DNA of 64,000 nucleotides from Mesorhizobium sp. (GCF_004962245.1 NZ_SUHQ01000001.1:192549-256548); one strand, 5' to 3'; positions 1-9,283 are shown, counted from the stretch's first letter. The notes: generated by a model from the sequence alone, not told the origin. Translations and numbers: made by a program.

Positions 1-193
1 AATGAGCATAGCCTTGTTCCATAACCTGCTTGAGCTGGTCGTCGTTCTTCCCGACCATGACGCCGGCAGGCGACGCCGCGATGAAGGCGGAGGCATAGAC
101 CGATACGACTTCATCCATGTCGGCATCGCCGGCGAGGGATTTCTGGAAAAGCTGCTCGTACCTTTCGAACAGCTTCTGGACCTGTGCTTCCAT
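1..193 (-). CDS. NTF2-like/DUF4440-type protein, partial (N-terminus only)
   Basis: An open frame on the minus strand starts at ATG 193 and runs off the left edge of the window, giving the first 64 residues (MEAQVQKLFERYEQ...). A GGGAG ribosome-binding site lies just upstream on the minus strand. The amphipathic N-terminal helix followed by 'VVSVYASAFIAASPAG' resembles SnoaL/NTF2-like cone-fold proteins, which range from enzymes to small binding proteins. The plus-strand frames over the same DNA look like shadows. The family call is an inference from a short fragment and no function can be given. Confidence 0.6.
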   Translation of the reverse strand, partial: MEAQVQKLFERYEQLFQKSLAGDADMDEVVSVYASAFIAASPAGVMVGKNDDQLKQVMEQGYAH

Positions 194-315
194 GGATCAG
201 CTCCCTTCCCGTCTGGTTTTGGGGTTGAAGTTTCTGAGCACCGATGCCGTCAAAATAGCGGAAACTTCAAATCCATCATGTTGGCTCATTGCCAAACCAG
301 CACTTGAAGACAACA

Positions 316-1566
316 ATGACGTCGACGCCGGCGCGCCAGGAGCACAAAAAAGGGCCGCGCACAAAAAGAGCGTTGGAGGAATGGAGGAGGAAGCCGCTGG
401 CCAGTTCACGGACGCGCTATGCATGCGGCCTGTCGGTGCTCACCACGGATGAGCCCGACGCCAATGCCTTCACCCAAGCGATCGCGGCCGAAGCCGCGGC
501 TATCGATGCCGGCTTCGCCCTGCTGTTTTTCTCCCAGAGCCTCGTCGATGCGGCAGCCCTGTCGGACGCTCTGAAGATCAACGCGCCGGCACTTGCCTAT
601 GCCGGCTGCTCCACCGCCGGCGAAATCACGCCGCGCGGTCTGGAGGAAGGCCAGATCCTCGCGCTGCTGCTTCCGTCGGCGTCGTTTTCAGTCGCAAGCA
701 CCATGGTCGACAGCCTCTCTTCGTCGGGCATGGACAGGATCACCGATGAAGTCGGGGCGCTGCGGCGCTCGCTGCAGGGCCGCGTCGGGTACGAACGAAC
801 CAACACCACCTTCGCGCTCTGCTTCATCGACGGGCTGTCCTATGCCGAGGAAGCGGTGACCTCGGCTATCCACTGGGGCCTCGACGACATTCCATTGATC
901 GGCGGATCGGCCGGAGACGATCTGAAGTTCGAGACGACGCGGCTGATCTCGAACGGCAAGGTTACCTCCGACAGTGCCATCATCGTCCTGATCACCACGG
1001 AAATTCCCTTCCACGTGTTCAAGACCGACAATTTCGTTCCCACCGACGAGAAGCTGGTGGTGACCGCGTCCGATCCCGATCACCGCACCGTGCGCGAATT
1101 CAACGCCACCAATGCCGCCGAGGAATATGCCGCCTCGGTCGGCGTCATCCCGCAGATGCTGACGCCGCTGAGTTTCGCTTCGCACCCGGTGGTGGTGAAA
1201 GTGGGTGGCGAATTCTACTGCCGCTCGATCCAGAAGATGCATACGGACGGCTCGCTGTCGTTCTTCTGCGCCATCGACGATGGCGTCGTCCTTTCCATCG
1301 CCCAGCCCAAGGGCATGGTTGAATCGACACGTGCCGCTCTTAAGGACGTCGAGGACAGGCTTGGCGGCATCGACATGATCCTCGGCTTCGACTGCGTGCT
1401 GCGCCGGCTCGACGCGCGCAACCGGCAGGTCTTTCGCGAGATTTCGGAACTCTACAAGGTCAACAACGTCATCGGCTTCGGCACCTATGGCGAACAGTAC
1501 CGGTCGATGCATCTGAACCAGACTTTCACCGGCATCGCCTTCGGAGAGCGGCAGGCGGCGGAGTAG
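316..1566 (+). CDS. FIST-domain sensory protein (NosP-like)
   Basis: The protein of about 416 aa has an N-terminal FIST domain (from about residue 35, with 'ALLFFSQSLVD' and 'YAGCSTAGEI') followed by a FIST_C domain (about 220-410, ending 'NNVIGFGTYGEQYRSMHLNQTFTGIAFGE' in part). FIST proteins are signal-input proteins. In Pseudomonas and Vibrio, NosP is a FIST haemoprotein that binds nitric oxide and controls a co-transcribed hybrid kinase. Here the kinase starts 9 nt after the stop, the same arrangement. I chose ATG 316; a TTG at 289 is also in frame. The first 30 residues are basic and unlike the family, so the true start may be further in. Haem or NO binding is inferred from synteny only. 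Confidence 0.85.
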   Translation: MTSTPARQEHKKGPRTKRALEEWRRKPLASSRTRYACGLSVLTTDEPDANAFTQAIAAEAAAIDAGFALLFFSQSLVDAAALSDALKINAPALAYAGCSTAGEITPRGLEEGQILALLLPSASFSVASTMVDSLSSSGMDRITDEVGALRRSLQGRVGYERTNTTFALCFIDGLSYAEEAVTSAIHWGLDDIPLIGGSAGDDLKFETTRLISNGKVTSDSAIIVLITTEIPFHVFKTDNFVPTDEKLVVTASDPDHRTVREFNATNAAEEYAASVGVIPQMLTPLSFASHPVVVKVGGEFYCRSIQKMHTDGSLSFFCAIDDGVVLSIAQPKGMVESTRAALKDVEDRLGGIDMILGFDCVLRRLDARNRQVFREISELYKVNNVIGFGTYGEQYRSMHLNQTFTGIAFGERQAAE

Positions 1567-1575
1567 GAGGTTCTT

Positions 1576-2916
1576 ATGCCGCTCAGGGACATCAACGACC
1601 TGGAGAAGCTGAAGAAGATCAACGCGGCTCTTGTCAGCCGCGTCGAGCGCTCGATGGACCAGCAGGGCAACGCGTTCTCGCTGTTCCAGACCGCGATTTC
1701 GCTCGAGAATCGAGTGCGCACGCGCACTGAGGAACTGCACTCGACACTGCGTAGATTGGAACAGTCCAACATCGATCTCAGCGCGGCCAAGGAAAACGCC
1801 GAGCTGGCGAACCTGTCCAAGACCAGGTTCCTGGCGGCCGCCAGCCACGACGTGCTGCAGCCGCTCAACGCCGCGCATCTCTCCGTCTCGGCGCTGGCCG
1901 AGGTGCAGACCAGCGACGAGGGCAAGAAGCTGGTCCGGCAGGTCGAGCGGTCGCTGGAGACGATGGAGGATCTGCTCCGCACCCTGCTCGACATTTCCAA
2001 GCTCGACGCCGGCGTCGTGCAGCCCGACATCGGCGACGTCAGCCTGGAGACGCTGTTTTCATCGCTGCGCTCGGACTTTCAGCCGGTCGCGAAGATGAAG
2101 GGCTTGACGCTAAAATTTCGGCCGGTCAACGCCGTCGTGCGCTCGGACCGCACCTTGCTGCGGCGCATCCTGCAGAACATCCTTTCCAACGCGCTACGCT
2201 ACACCCGTTCCGGCGGCGTGCTGGTCGGCACCAGGCATCGCGGCGACACGATCCGCATCGATGTCGCCGACACCGGCTGCGGCATCCCCGACGACCAGCG
2301 CGAGGCCGTGTTCGAGGAATTCCATCGCGGCACGATCTCGACCGATGCCGGGCTTGCTGGCGGCGGGCTGGGCTTGGGCCTGGCCATCGTGCGCCGCATC
2401 GCCGCCGCACTCGGCCATCCCGTGACGTTTTCGTCGAAGGTCGGGCACGGCACGATTTTCCATATCGACGTTCCGGTCGGGATCGGCGCCACGGCCGACG
2501 TCATCGCCAACGCCGCCGACATGGAGCGACCGCGCGGCTACGGTCTGTTCGGCACTAAGGTGCTGCTGGTCGAGAACGACATCGAGGTGCTGCAGGCGAT
2601 GACGTTCCTGCTCGAGCGCTGGCAATGCCTGGTGCGCCCCGCCACCTCGACCGGCGATGCGCTCGACATGCTTGGCGATACGGACTGGGTGCCGGACATC
2701 GTCATAGCCGACCAGCATCTCGACGGCGGCGATCTCGGCACCACGACCATCGCCGAGGTCCGCGATTATCTCGGCCGCGCCGTGCCGGCGCTGATCGTCA
2801 CCGCCGACGGTTCGGAAACCGTTGCCATAGCTGCCCGCGCGGCCGGCATCGAGCTGATGCGCAAGCCGCTGAAACCAGCACAACTACGCGCGCTGCTGGC
2901 GCATTTGCTGGCTTGA
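1576..2916 (+). CDS. Hybrid sensor histidine kinase (HisKA-HATPase-receiver), NahK-like
   Basis: This 446-aa soluble kinase has no transmembrane segment. Residues 1-85 form a coiled coil instead of the PAS repeats of Pseudomonas NahK. The phospho-acceptor is His91 in 'SHDVLQPLNA'. The ATP-binding domain shows the N box 'NILSNALRY' (201-209), G1 'DTGCGIP' (232-238) and G2 'GGGLGLGLA' (262-270). A C-terminal receiver (about 328-446) has its phospho-aspartate at Asp379 in 'IVIADQHLDG'. A strong GGAGG precedes ATG 1576. It is probably co-transcribed with the FIST gene, which would supply the input, and the LuxR-type regulator 0.5 kb downstream on the opposite strand is a likely output partner. 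Confidence 0.93.
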   Translation: MPLRDINDLEKLKKINAALVSRVERSMDQQGNAFSLFQTAISLENRVRTRTEELHSTLRRLEQSNIDLSAAKENAELANLSKTRFLAAASHDVLQPLNAAHLSVSALAEVQTSDEGKKLVRQVERSLETMEDLLRTLLDISKLDAGVVQPDIGDVSLETLFSSLRSDFQPVAKMKGLTLKFRPVNAVVRSDRTLLRRILQNILSNALRYTRSGGVLVGTRHRGDTIRIDVADTGCGIPDDQREAVFEEFHRGTISTDAGLAGGGLGLGLAIVRRIAAALGHPVTFSSKVGHGTIFHIDVPVGIGATADVIANAADMERPRGYGLFGTKVLLVENDIEVLQAMTFLLERWQCLVRPATSTGDALDMLGDTDWVPDIVIADQHLDGGDLGTTTIAEVRDYLGRAVPALIVTADGSETVAIAARAAGIELMRKPLKPAQLRALLAHLLA

Positions 2917-2962
2917 TCCGCCAAAAGACACGGGCAGAGGACCGCGAGCGGCAAGAAATGGT

Positions 2963-3021
2963 CACTGTCACCGTAATTTAAAATAGTGCACTGTCACCGT
3001 AATTTGTAATTTCCGTAATTT
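2963..3021 (+). repeat. Direct repeat CACTGTCACCGTAATTT
   Basis: The 17-mer CACTGTCACCGTAATTT occurs at 2963-2979 and again at 2989-3005, a 26-nt period. A shortened copy, CCGTAATTT, follows at 3013-3021. The repeat lies directly after the kinase stop codon and before a palindromic element. It is AT-rich compared with its surroundings, so it may be a remnant of a mobile or phage-derived end. No function is assigned. Confidence 0.7.
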
Positions 3022-3052
3022 CACGCTCCGGAGATTGGCTGAAAACGCCCAT

Positions 3053-3245
3053 CGCTTCGTCATCTTGGGGCGGAGCAAGGAGCGAAGCGACGCGGCGCAG
3101 ACCCCAGGATCCATGCCGCGACTTGAGAGCACCGCTGCGGCGCAGAATTTCTGCTCCGCGGCACCCTTCGGCCAAGGTTACGGCATGGATCCCAGGGTCT
3201 CCGCGACGGAGCTTCGCTCCTGCTTCGCCCAGGGATGACGAAGTT
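3053..3245. repeat. Long imperfect palindrome (MITE/REP-like intergenic element)
   Basis: The left arm, about 3054-3117, reads GCTTCGTCAT...GGATCCATGCC. It is matched in inverted orientation by the right arm, about 3182-3245 (GGCATGGATCC...ATGACGAAG), with a loop of about 64 nt. The arms differ at scattered positions but could fold into a long hairpin. The element has no credible ORF. It sits at the point where a VOC gene fragment on the minus strand breaks off, as expected of a dispersed palindromic element that inserted into or beside that gene. Confidence 0.8.
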
Positions 3246-3348
3246 GGGGGGCCTCGGCCAATCCCCAACGTTTGCGGTGGCCAGCACGGCAGGCGCGCTC
3301 GACGTCATCGACCGCAAGAACGATATGATCGATCGCTGTGACTTTCAT
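3246..3348 (-). pseudogene. Remnant of a VOC/glyoxalase-family gene (5' end only)
   Basis: On the minus strand, ATG 3348 is preceded by AGGAC and opens the frame MKVTAIDHIVLAVDDVERAC. This is a very typical first strand and helix of a vicinal-oxygen-chelate protein. After about 20 residues the similarity stops and the frame runs into the palindromic element at 3053-3245. The rest of a normal gene of about 120-150 codons is absent. The start codon and ribosome-binding site are intact, so this is a truncated gene rather than a chance ORF. It lies directly downstream of the response-regulator gene, in the same orientation. Confidence 0.65.
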
Positions 3349-3389
3349 CGTGGACGTCCTGTCGCGGAACGCCTGTCCGCAGCCGGCGC

Positions 3390-4073
3390 CTAAAACCCCG
3401 CTTGACCCCGAAACAGCTCGGCACTGTCGAGCTTCGAAACCTCGATGACGGCCTGCGTCCGGCTGTAGACGTTGAGCTTGCGCAGTATCTCCGAAACATG
3501 CGCCTTGACAGTGGTTTCGCCGACCTGCAGTTCATAGGCGATCTGCTTGTTGAGCAAGCCCTGGCGCAGCATCTGCAGCACCCGCAATTGCTGCGGCGTC
3601 AGTTTGGCAAGACGCTGCACCATCTCGGCGCGGTCGGTGCTCTCGGCATCCGGCGGCTGGCCTTCATAGGTTTCGGGCACGTAGATCGCGCCTTCCATCA
3701 CCGAGCGGATGGCGGCGGCCAGATCGCTCTTGCGCGCCGATTTCGGGATGAAACCGGCAGCACCATAGGACAGCGCCTCGGAAATGATCCTAGGCTCCTC
3801 ATGCCCCGAAACGATGACCACCGGCAGGCGCGGATAGCGGGTCCGAAGCTGCAGCAGCCCGTCGAAGCCATGCACATCAGGCATGCTGAGGTCGAGCAGC
3901 GCGAGATCGAATGGCTTCGCATCCGCCAGAAGCTCAAGCGCCTCGGTGATCGAACGCGCCTCGACGGTGTCGACGTCCGGATAGGCCATTTGCACAGCGC
4001 TGTGCAGCGCCTCGCGAAACAGCGGGTGGTCGTCGATGATCAGAAACCGGGCGCTGTCGTTGACTGCGGTCAT
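3390..4073 (-). CDS. LuxR/NarL-family response regulator
   Basis: This is a 227-aa two-domain regulator. The receiver domain (about 9-125) has the acidic pair 'IIDDHP' and the phospho-acceptor Asp61 in 'LALLDLSMPD', with the conserved Lys in 'FIPKSARK'. The C-terminal LuxR-type helix-turn-helix (about 155-215) contains 'LTPQQLRVLQMLRQGLLNKQIA' (split by the turn) and 'VKAHVSEILRKL'. It resembles the AgmR/ErdR type that partners orphan hybrid kinases. The FIST-kinase pair 0.5 kb away is the probable source of phosphate. The start is ATG 4073; the intergenic space of about 160 bp to maiA would hold divergent promoters. The regulon is unknown. Confidence 0.92.
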   Translation of the reverse strand: MTAVNDSARFLIIDDHPLFREALHSAVQMAYPDVDTVEARSITEALELLADAKPFDLALLDLSMPDVHGFDGLLQLRTRYPRLPVVIVSGHEEPRIISEALSYGAAGFIPKSARKSDLAAAIRSVMEGAIYVPETYEGQPPDAESTDRAEMVQRLAKLTPQQLRVLQMLRQGLLNKQIAYELQVGETTVKAHVSEILRKLNVYSRTQAVIEVSKLDSAELFRGQAGF

Positions 4074-4230
4074 GGCGTTCGTTTCAGTTCAGGCAGGGAT
4101 AGAATAGCCCAGTGACCATGGGCAGATTATTGGCAAATAGTACATCGCCATCCTTGGCCCAAGCACGGAGATGGCAATTTCCGCGCCACCATGCCTTGCC
4201 CGGTCGTCAAAATCGGCCGAATGTGCCGCA

Positions 4231-4881
4231 ATGAGCGACATCGTCCTTCATAACTACTACCGCTCCTCCACCTCCTACCGGGTGCGGATCGCGCTGGAGA
4301 TGAAGGGCCTGGCCTACCAATACGTGCCGCATCACCTTCGGCACGGCGAGCACCTGGAGCCCGCCTATCTCTCGGTCAACCCGCAGGGACTGGTGCCGGC
4401 GCTGATCCTGGGCGACGGCACGCTGCTGACGCAATCGCTGGCGATCATCGAATTTCTGGACGAGACCAGGCCCGAACCGCCGCTTTTGCCGAAGGACGCG
4501 CTTGGCCGGGCCCGCGTCAGGATGCTGGCGCAGATGATCGCCTGCGACATCCATCCGGTGAACAATCTGCGCGTGCTGACCTCGCTGCGCACCCTGTTCG
4601 GCGCCGGCGACGAGGACGTCGTCAACTGGTTCCGGCACTGGGTGAACGAAGGCTTCCAGCCGCTTGAAAAGATTCTGGCTTCGTCGTCCGAAACCGGGAC
4701 ATTCTGCCATGGTGACATGCCCGGGCTGGCCGACATCTGCCTGGCCGCACAGGTCACCAGCAATGCCCGTTTCGGCGTCGACATGACGCCCTACCCGATC
4801 ATCACGCGCATCCACGCCGCCTGCATGGCGCTACCGGCCTTCCAAAAGGCAGCACCGGAGAACCAGATCGATGCCGAATAG
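4231..4881 (+). CDS. maiA: Maleylacetoacetate isomerase (zeta-class GST)
   Basis: The 216-aa protein has the glutathione-S-transferase zeta fold. The N-terminal thioredoxin-like domain carries the active-site motif 'RSSTSYRVRI' (11-20), the cis-proline region 'NPQGLVPAL' (50-58) and the glutathione-binding 'QS' at 68-69. The helical C-domain follows. The enzyme isomerises maleylacetoacetate to fumarylacetoacetate in tyrosine/homogentisate breakdown, using glutathione. The open frame extends upstream to 4171, but residue 1 of the family aligns with ATG 4231 (MSDIVLHNYY). The other genes of homogentisate breakdown are not adjacent, so it appears as a stand-alone gene. Confidence 0.92.
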   Translation: MSDIVLHNYYRSSTSYRVRIALEMKGLAYQYVPHHLRHGEHLEPAYLSVNPQGLVPALILGDGTLLTQSLAIIEFLDETRPEPPLLPKDALGRARVRMLAQMIACDIHPVNNLRVLTSLRTLFGAGDEDVVNWFRHWVNEGFQPLEKILASSSETGTFCHGDMPGLADICLAAQVTSNARFGVDMTPYPIITRIHAACMALPAFQKAAPENQIDAE

Positions 4882-4913
4882 GGCAAGTTGAATAAAAGCA
4901 TGAGGAATTGCCG

Positions 4914-5954
<1,041 letters not shown>

Positions 5955-6008
5955 CCACGTAAAGCGCTATCCGAAGTCTCGTTCGATAGTCTGGTTTCAC
6001 CGTCGGCG

Positions 6009-6872
6009 CTATCTCGCATATCTCTTCGCCCCGACCACGCAAAGCACGACGGCGGCGGTGACGGCGACCATGGCGGGACTGACCTGCTCATGCAGCAGCG
6101 TCGCTGCCAGCCCAAGGCCGAAGAAAGGCTGGAGAAGCTGCAACTGCCCGACCGCGGCGATGCCGCCTTGCGCCAGTCCGCGATACCAGAACACAAAACC
6201 GATCAGCATGCTGAACAGCGAGACATAGGCCAGGCCGATCCAGGCGGCCTCGCCGACACCCGCAAACGAATTCGGCATGGTGAAGAGCGTCAGAGCCAGC
6301 ATGATCGGTAGCGACAACACCAACGCCCAAGAGATCACCTGCCAGCCGCCGAGTTTGCGGGACAGTTTGGCTCCTTCCGCATAGCCCAGTCCGCACACGA
6401 TGATTGCGGCCAGCATCAGCATGTCGCCAAGCGGCGAGGCCGAGACGCCTTGCGTCACCGCAAAACCGGCAACAAGGGCGCTGCCAAGGCATGAAAACAG
6501 CCAGAAAGCCGGTTTGGGGCGATCGCCGCCGCGAATGACGCCGAAGATCGCGGTCGCCAGCGGCAACAGGCCGATGAAGATGATGGAATGGGCCGAGGTA
6601 ACGTGCTTGAGCGCCAGCGCGGTCAACAGCGGAAAGCCGACCACGACGCCGAGCGCCACGATGGCCAGAGACAACAGATCTCGCCGCTCCGGACGCTTCT
6701 GGCGAAAAACGAGCAGAAGCGCGAGGCCGAGTATGCCTGCCGTGGCGGCACGGGCGACAGTTACGAACGCCGGATCGAAGTCCATCACCGCTACGCGCGT
6801 TGCTGGAAGCGATCCGCTGAAAATCAGGACGCCTACGAATCCGTTGATCCAGCCACCCGCCGTCTTGTCCAT
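6009..6872 (-). CDS. EamA/DMT-family membrane transporter
   Basis: The 287-aa protein has about ten hydrophobic helices arranged as two EamA repeats. The start is ATG 6872 (MDKTAGGWING), with AGGAG just upstream; a longer frame to 6923 lacks such support. DMT/EamA carriers usually export amino acids, drugs or other small metabolites across the inner membrane. The gene is divergent from a MocR-type regulator 106 bp away, and MocR proteins often control a neighbouring EamA exporter. That pairing is an inference from layout. Confidence 0.88.
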   Translation of the reverse strand: MDKTAGGWINGFVGVLIFSGSLPATRVAVMDFDPAFVTVARAATAGILGLALLLVFRQKRPERRDLLSLAIVALGVVVGFPLLTALALKHVTSAHSIIFIGLLPLATAIFGVIRGGDRPKPAFWLFSCLGSALVAGFAVTQGVSASPLGDMLMLAAIIVCGLGYAEGAKLSRKLGGWQVISWALVLSLPIMLALTLFTMPNSFAGVGEAAWIGLAYVSLFSMLIGFVFWYRGLAQGGIAAVGQLQLLQPFFGLGLAATLLHEQVSPAMVAVTAAVVLCVVGAKRYAR

Positions 6873-6938
6873 CGCATGCTCCTGATGTTCTCGCCCTCTA
6901 TCGGGCCGGACGGATGGCGCCACCAGAGACTATGAGGT

Positions 6939-6956
6939 ACAGTTCGATAAAACTGT
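6939..6956. promoter_or_regulatory. Candidate MocR operator, ACAGTT-N6-AACTGT
   Basis: A perfect 6-bp inverted repeat, ACAGTT-CGATAA-AACTGT, sits between the divergent EamA and MocR genes, 22 bp before the MocR start codon. MocR regulators typically bind paired TACAGTT-like half-sites in such divergent spacers and repress their own gene. The position and symmetry fit this, but binding is an inference. Confidence 0.45.
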
Positions 6957-6978
6957 CATGGTAGATTGAGCAGTACGG

Positions 6979-8382
6979 ATGGACGAGCAGACGACTGCAA
7001 GTGAGGGTAGCGGGACGCTTGTCGAAAGCGTCATGGCGACGATCAGGCACAGGATCGCGGCGCGCAGCCTGACACCGGGAACACGGCTGCCTTCGATCCG
7101 GGCCTTTGCCAAGGTCATGCGGGTGTCCAAGTCCACCGTGGTCGAAGCCTATGAGCGTCTTGCGGCGGAGGGCACGATCCGCTCGCGCCCAGGTTCGGGT
7201 TTTTATGCCGCCGGGCCGCTGGCTCCCTTGTCCCTGGCCGAGATCGGCCCCAGACTCGATCGAGCGGTCGATCCGCTCTGGGTTTCGCGCCAGTCGCTGG
7301 AAGCCGGCGACGGCGTACTCAAACCCGGCTGCGGTTGGCTGCCTGCCTCGTGGATGCCGGAGGCCGGATTGCGCCGGGCACTGCGCGCAATGGCACGCGG
7401 CGACGATGTCACGCTGATGGATTACGGCACCCCCCTCGGGCTGCCGCCGCTGCGTCATCTGCTCGCACGGCGCATGGCAGAGCACGGCATCGAGGCATCT
7501 CCCGACCAGATCATGCTGACGGAATCGGGCACCCAGGCCATCGACCTCCTGTGCCGGTTCCTGCTCGAGCCGGGCGACACGGTGCTGGTGGACGATCCCT
7601 GCTATTTCAACTTCCATGCCCTGCTGCGCGCCCACAGGGCCAAGGTGGTCGGCGTTCCCTATACGCCCTCGGGACCGGATATCGAGCTGTTCGCGCAGGC
7701 GCTGACCGAGCACCGGCCGCGCCTCTACATCACCAATTCCGCGCTTCACAATCCGACGGGTGCGATCCTATCGCCGGTCGTCGCCCATCGATTGCTCAAG
7801 CTCGCCGATCAATCGGATCTGACGATCATCGAAGACGATATCTTTGCCGACTTCGAACACACGCCTGCGCCCAGGCTGGCGGCGTTCGACGGTCTTGGTC
7901 GCGTCGTTCATATCGGCAGCTTCTCCAAGACGCTTTCGGCGTCGGTGCGCTGCGGCTTCATCGCGGCGCCGCGCGACTGGATGGACGGACTGACCGACCT
8001 CAAGATCGCCACATCCTTCGGCGGCGGGCGGCTGGCCTCCGAACTGGTGCTGACGCTGCTGAAGGACGGCAGCTATCGCAAGCACATGGATTTGCTGCGC
8101 ACGCGGCTTTCACGCGCCATGGTCGAGACGAGCACCCGGCTGAAGGCGATCGGCATCACCCCTTGGATCGACCAGCCGACCGGCATGTTCTTATGGTGCA
8201 GCCTGCCGGAAGGCGTGGATGCGGCGGATATGGCCCGCCGCGCCCTGTCAGCCAATGTCGTGCTGGCGCCCGGCAATGCGTTCAGCCTGTCCCAGACAGC
8301 CAACCGTTTCCTGCGCTTCAACGTCGCGCAGTCGACAGACGAGAGAATTTTCAGGACGCTCGAGGACGCGATGTCGTGTTGA
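6979..8382 (+). CDS. MocR-type regulator: GntR winged helix fused to a class I aminotransferase domain
   Basis: The 467-aa protein begins with a GntR-type winged helix (about 12-80; 'GTRLPSIRAFAKVM', 'SKSTVVEAYERLAAEG', 'RPGSGFYA'). It continues with a fold-type-I PLP domain (about 115-460). The PLP lysine is Lys317 in 'SFSKTLSASVRCGF', and 'NSALHNPTGAIL' and 'IIEDDIF' are further cofactor-pocket motifs. Such proteins bind DNA and sense PLP or an amine adduct. No clear ribosome-binding site precedes ATG 6979. The divergent EamA gene is the likely target, with an inverted repeat between them. Confidence 0.93.
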   Translation: MDEQTTASEGSGTLVESVMATIRHRIAARSLTPGTRLPSIRAFAKVMRVSKSTVVEAYERLAAEGTIRSRPGSGFYAAGPLAPLSLAEIGPRLDRAVDPLWVSRQSLEAGDGVLKPGCGWLPASWMPEAGLRRALRAMARGDDVTLMDYGTPLGLPPLRHLLARRMAEHGIEASPDQIMLTESGTQAIDLLCRFLLEPGDTVLVDDPCYFNFHALLRAHRAKVVGVPYTPSGPDIELFAQALTEHRPRLYITNSALHNPTGAILSPVVAHRLLKLADQSDLTIIEDDIFADFEHTPAPRLAAFDGLGRVVHIGSFSKTLSASVRCGFIAAPRDWMDGLTDLKIATSFGGGRLASELVLTLLKDGSYRKHMDLLRTRLSRAMVETSTRLKAIGITPWIDQPTGMFLWCSLPEGVDAADMARRALSANVVLAPGNAFSLSQTANRFLRFNVAQSTDERIFRTLEDAMSC

Positions 8383-8418
8383 TTGTCACGAAATGCAGGC
8401 CTTGGCGCTTCGCCCCTT

Positions 8419-8563
8419 AGAGACTGTTTGGAAATCGATCAGGCCACGGCGAAAATGGTGGGTTCCGAGAACCGGAGCGCAGCGTACTTTTGGGTACGTG
8501 AGCACCGGAAGCGCAGGAAGCCGCCGTTTGCAGCCCGGCCTGATCGATTTCCAAACAGTCTCT
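8419..8563. repeat. 145-bp element with perfect 27-bp terminal inverted repeats
   Basis: The arm at 8419-8445 (AGAGACTGTTTGGAAATCGA...) is exactly the reverse complement of 8537-8563. The 91-bp interior has further weak symmetry (GCGTAC...GTACG) and no credible ORF. The right arm touches the maoC-like stop codon (8563-8565). Perfect terminal repeats, small size and lack of coding content are typical of a MITE or a dispersed palindromic repeat. As RNA it would form a very stable hairpin at the 3' end of both convergent genes, so it may also act as a terminator. Confidence 0.85.
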
Positions 8564-9060
8564 CACGCCCCTGCCCGCTTGCGCCGTTCGTAAAGCATGA
8601 CGAGCGTTTCGGCCGTCAGCGCCGGCTTCTGCTCGCCTTCGATCTCGACGATGTTGGCGGCCTTCATCAGATACTGGCCGGGGCCTTTGTCCTCCATGGA
8701 CAAAAGCGTGATGCGCAGCCTGATGCGCGCGCCGACCCTGACCGGCGCCAGGAACCGCACTTTGTCGAAGCCATAGTTGAAGACGGCCTGCGTGTTTTCG
8801 GGCACGATGCCCATGTCGAGCGCCAGCGCGCCGATGATCGACAGTGTTAGATAGCCATGCGCGATGGTGGTGCGGAACGGGCTTTGCCGCTTTGCTCGCT
8901 CTGGATCGACATGGATCCATTGGCGGTCGCCCGTGCATTCGGCGAACTGATCGATGCGGCTCTGGTCGACCGTCGTCCAGTCCGACACGCCAAGCTCCTG
9001 CCCTGTCATCGTCTTGAGCTGCTCGTAGGTCGGCGGCGTCCTCAGCCGTGTTTGCGTCAT
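8563..9060 (-). CDS. MaoC-family (R)-specific enoyl-CoA hydratase-like protein
   Basis: The 165-aa hot-dog-fold protein has the hydratase-2 signature 'ECTGDRQWIHVDPERAK', in which Asp45 and His50 form the catalytic pair. 'SPFRTTIAHGYLTLSI' follows. These enzymes hydrate trans-2-enoyl-CoA to (R)-3-hydroxyacyl-CoA and often feed polyhydroxyalkanoate synthesis, which fits the phasin gene just upstream. I chose ATG 9060 (MTQTRLRTPP) over the longer frame to 9117 because the family begins here. Its stop codon overlaps the end of the inverted-repeat element at 8419-8563. Confidence 0.9.
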   Translation of the reverse strand: MTQTRLRTPPTYEQLKTMTGQELGVSDWTTVDQSRIDQFAECTGDRQWIHVDPERAKRQSPFRTTIAHGYLTLSIIGALALDMGIVPENTQAVFNYGFDKVRFLAPVRVGARIRLRITLLSMEDKGPGQYLMKAANIVEIEGEQKPALTAETLVMLYERRKRAGA

Positions 9061-9283
9061 TCCTGCTTTCCCGATCGCTTCCCCGCCTCCGGACCACGAA
9101 CCGGCCGCCTCTGTCAATTCGCTCCGCGCGTTCCCGCTGCGTCAATGCCTGTATCCAGCGCCGGAAACAGGTTTATCCGGATCAGGAGAAACTTTGTGCG
9201 CCTCGCCGGGCGAGGAGCAACAACACGGCTTTCAGGAGCTGGATCAGACGGAAGAAAAGTCCACCTGCTTTGATTGGGAAAGC

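Noticed and set aside
289..420. Longer N-terminus of the FIST protein from TTG 289
   Set aside because: No ribosome-binding site, and the basic segment is unlike the family. ATG 316 was kept, though the true start may be further in.
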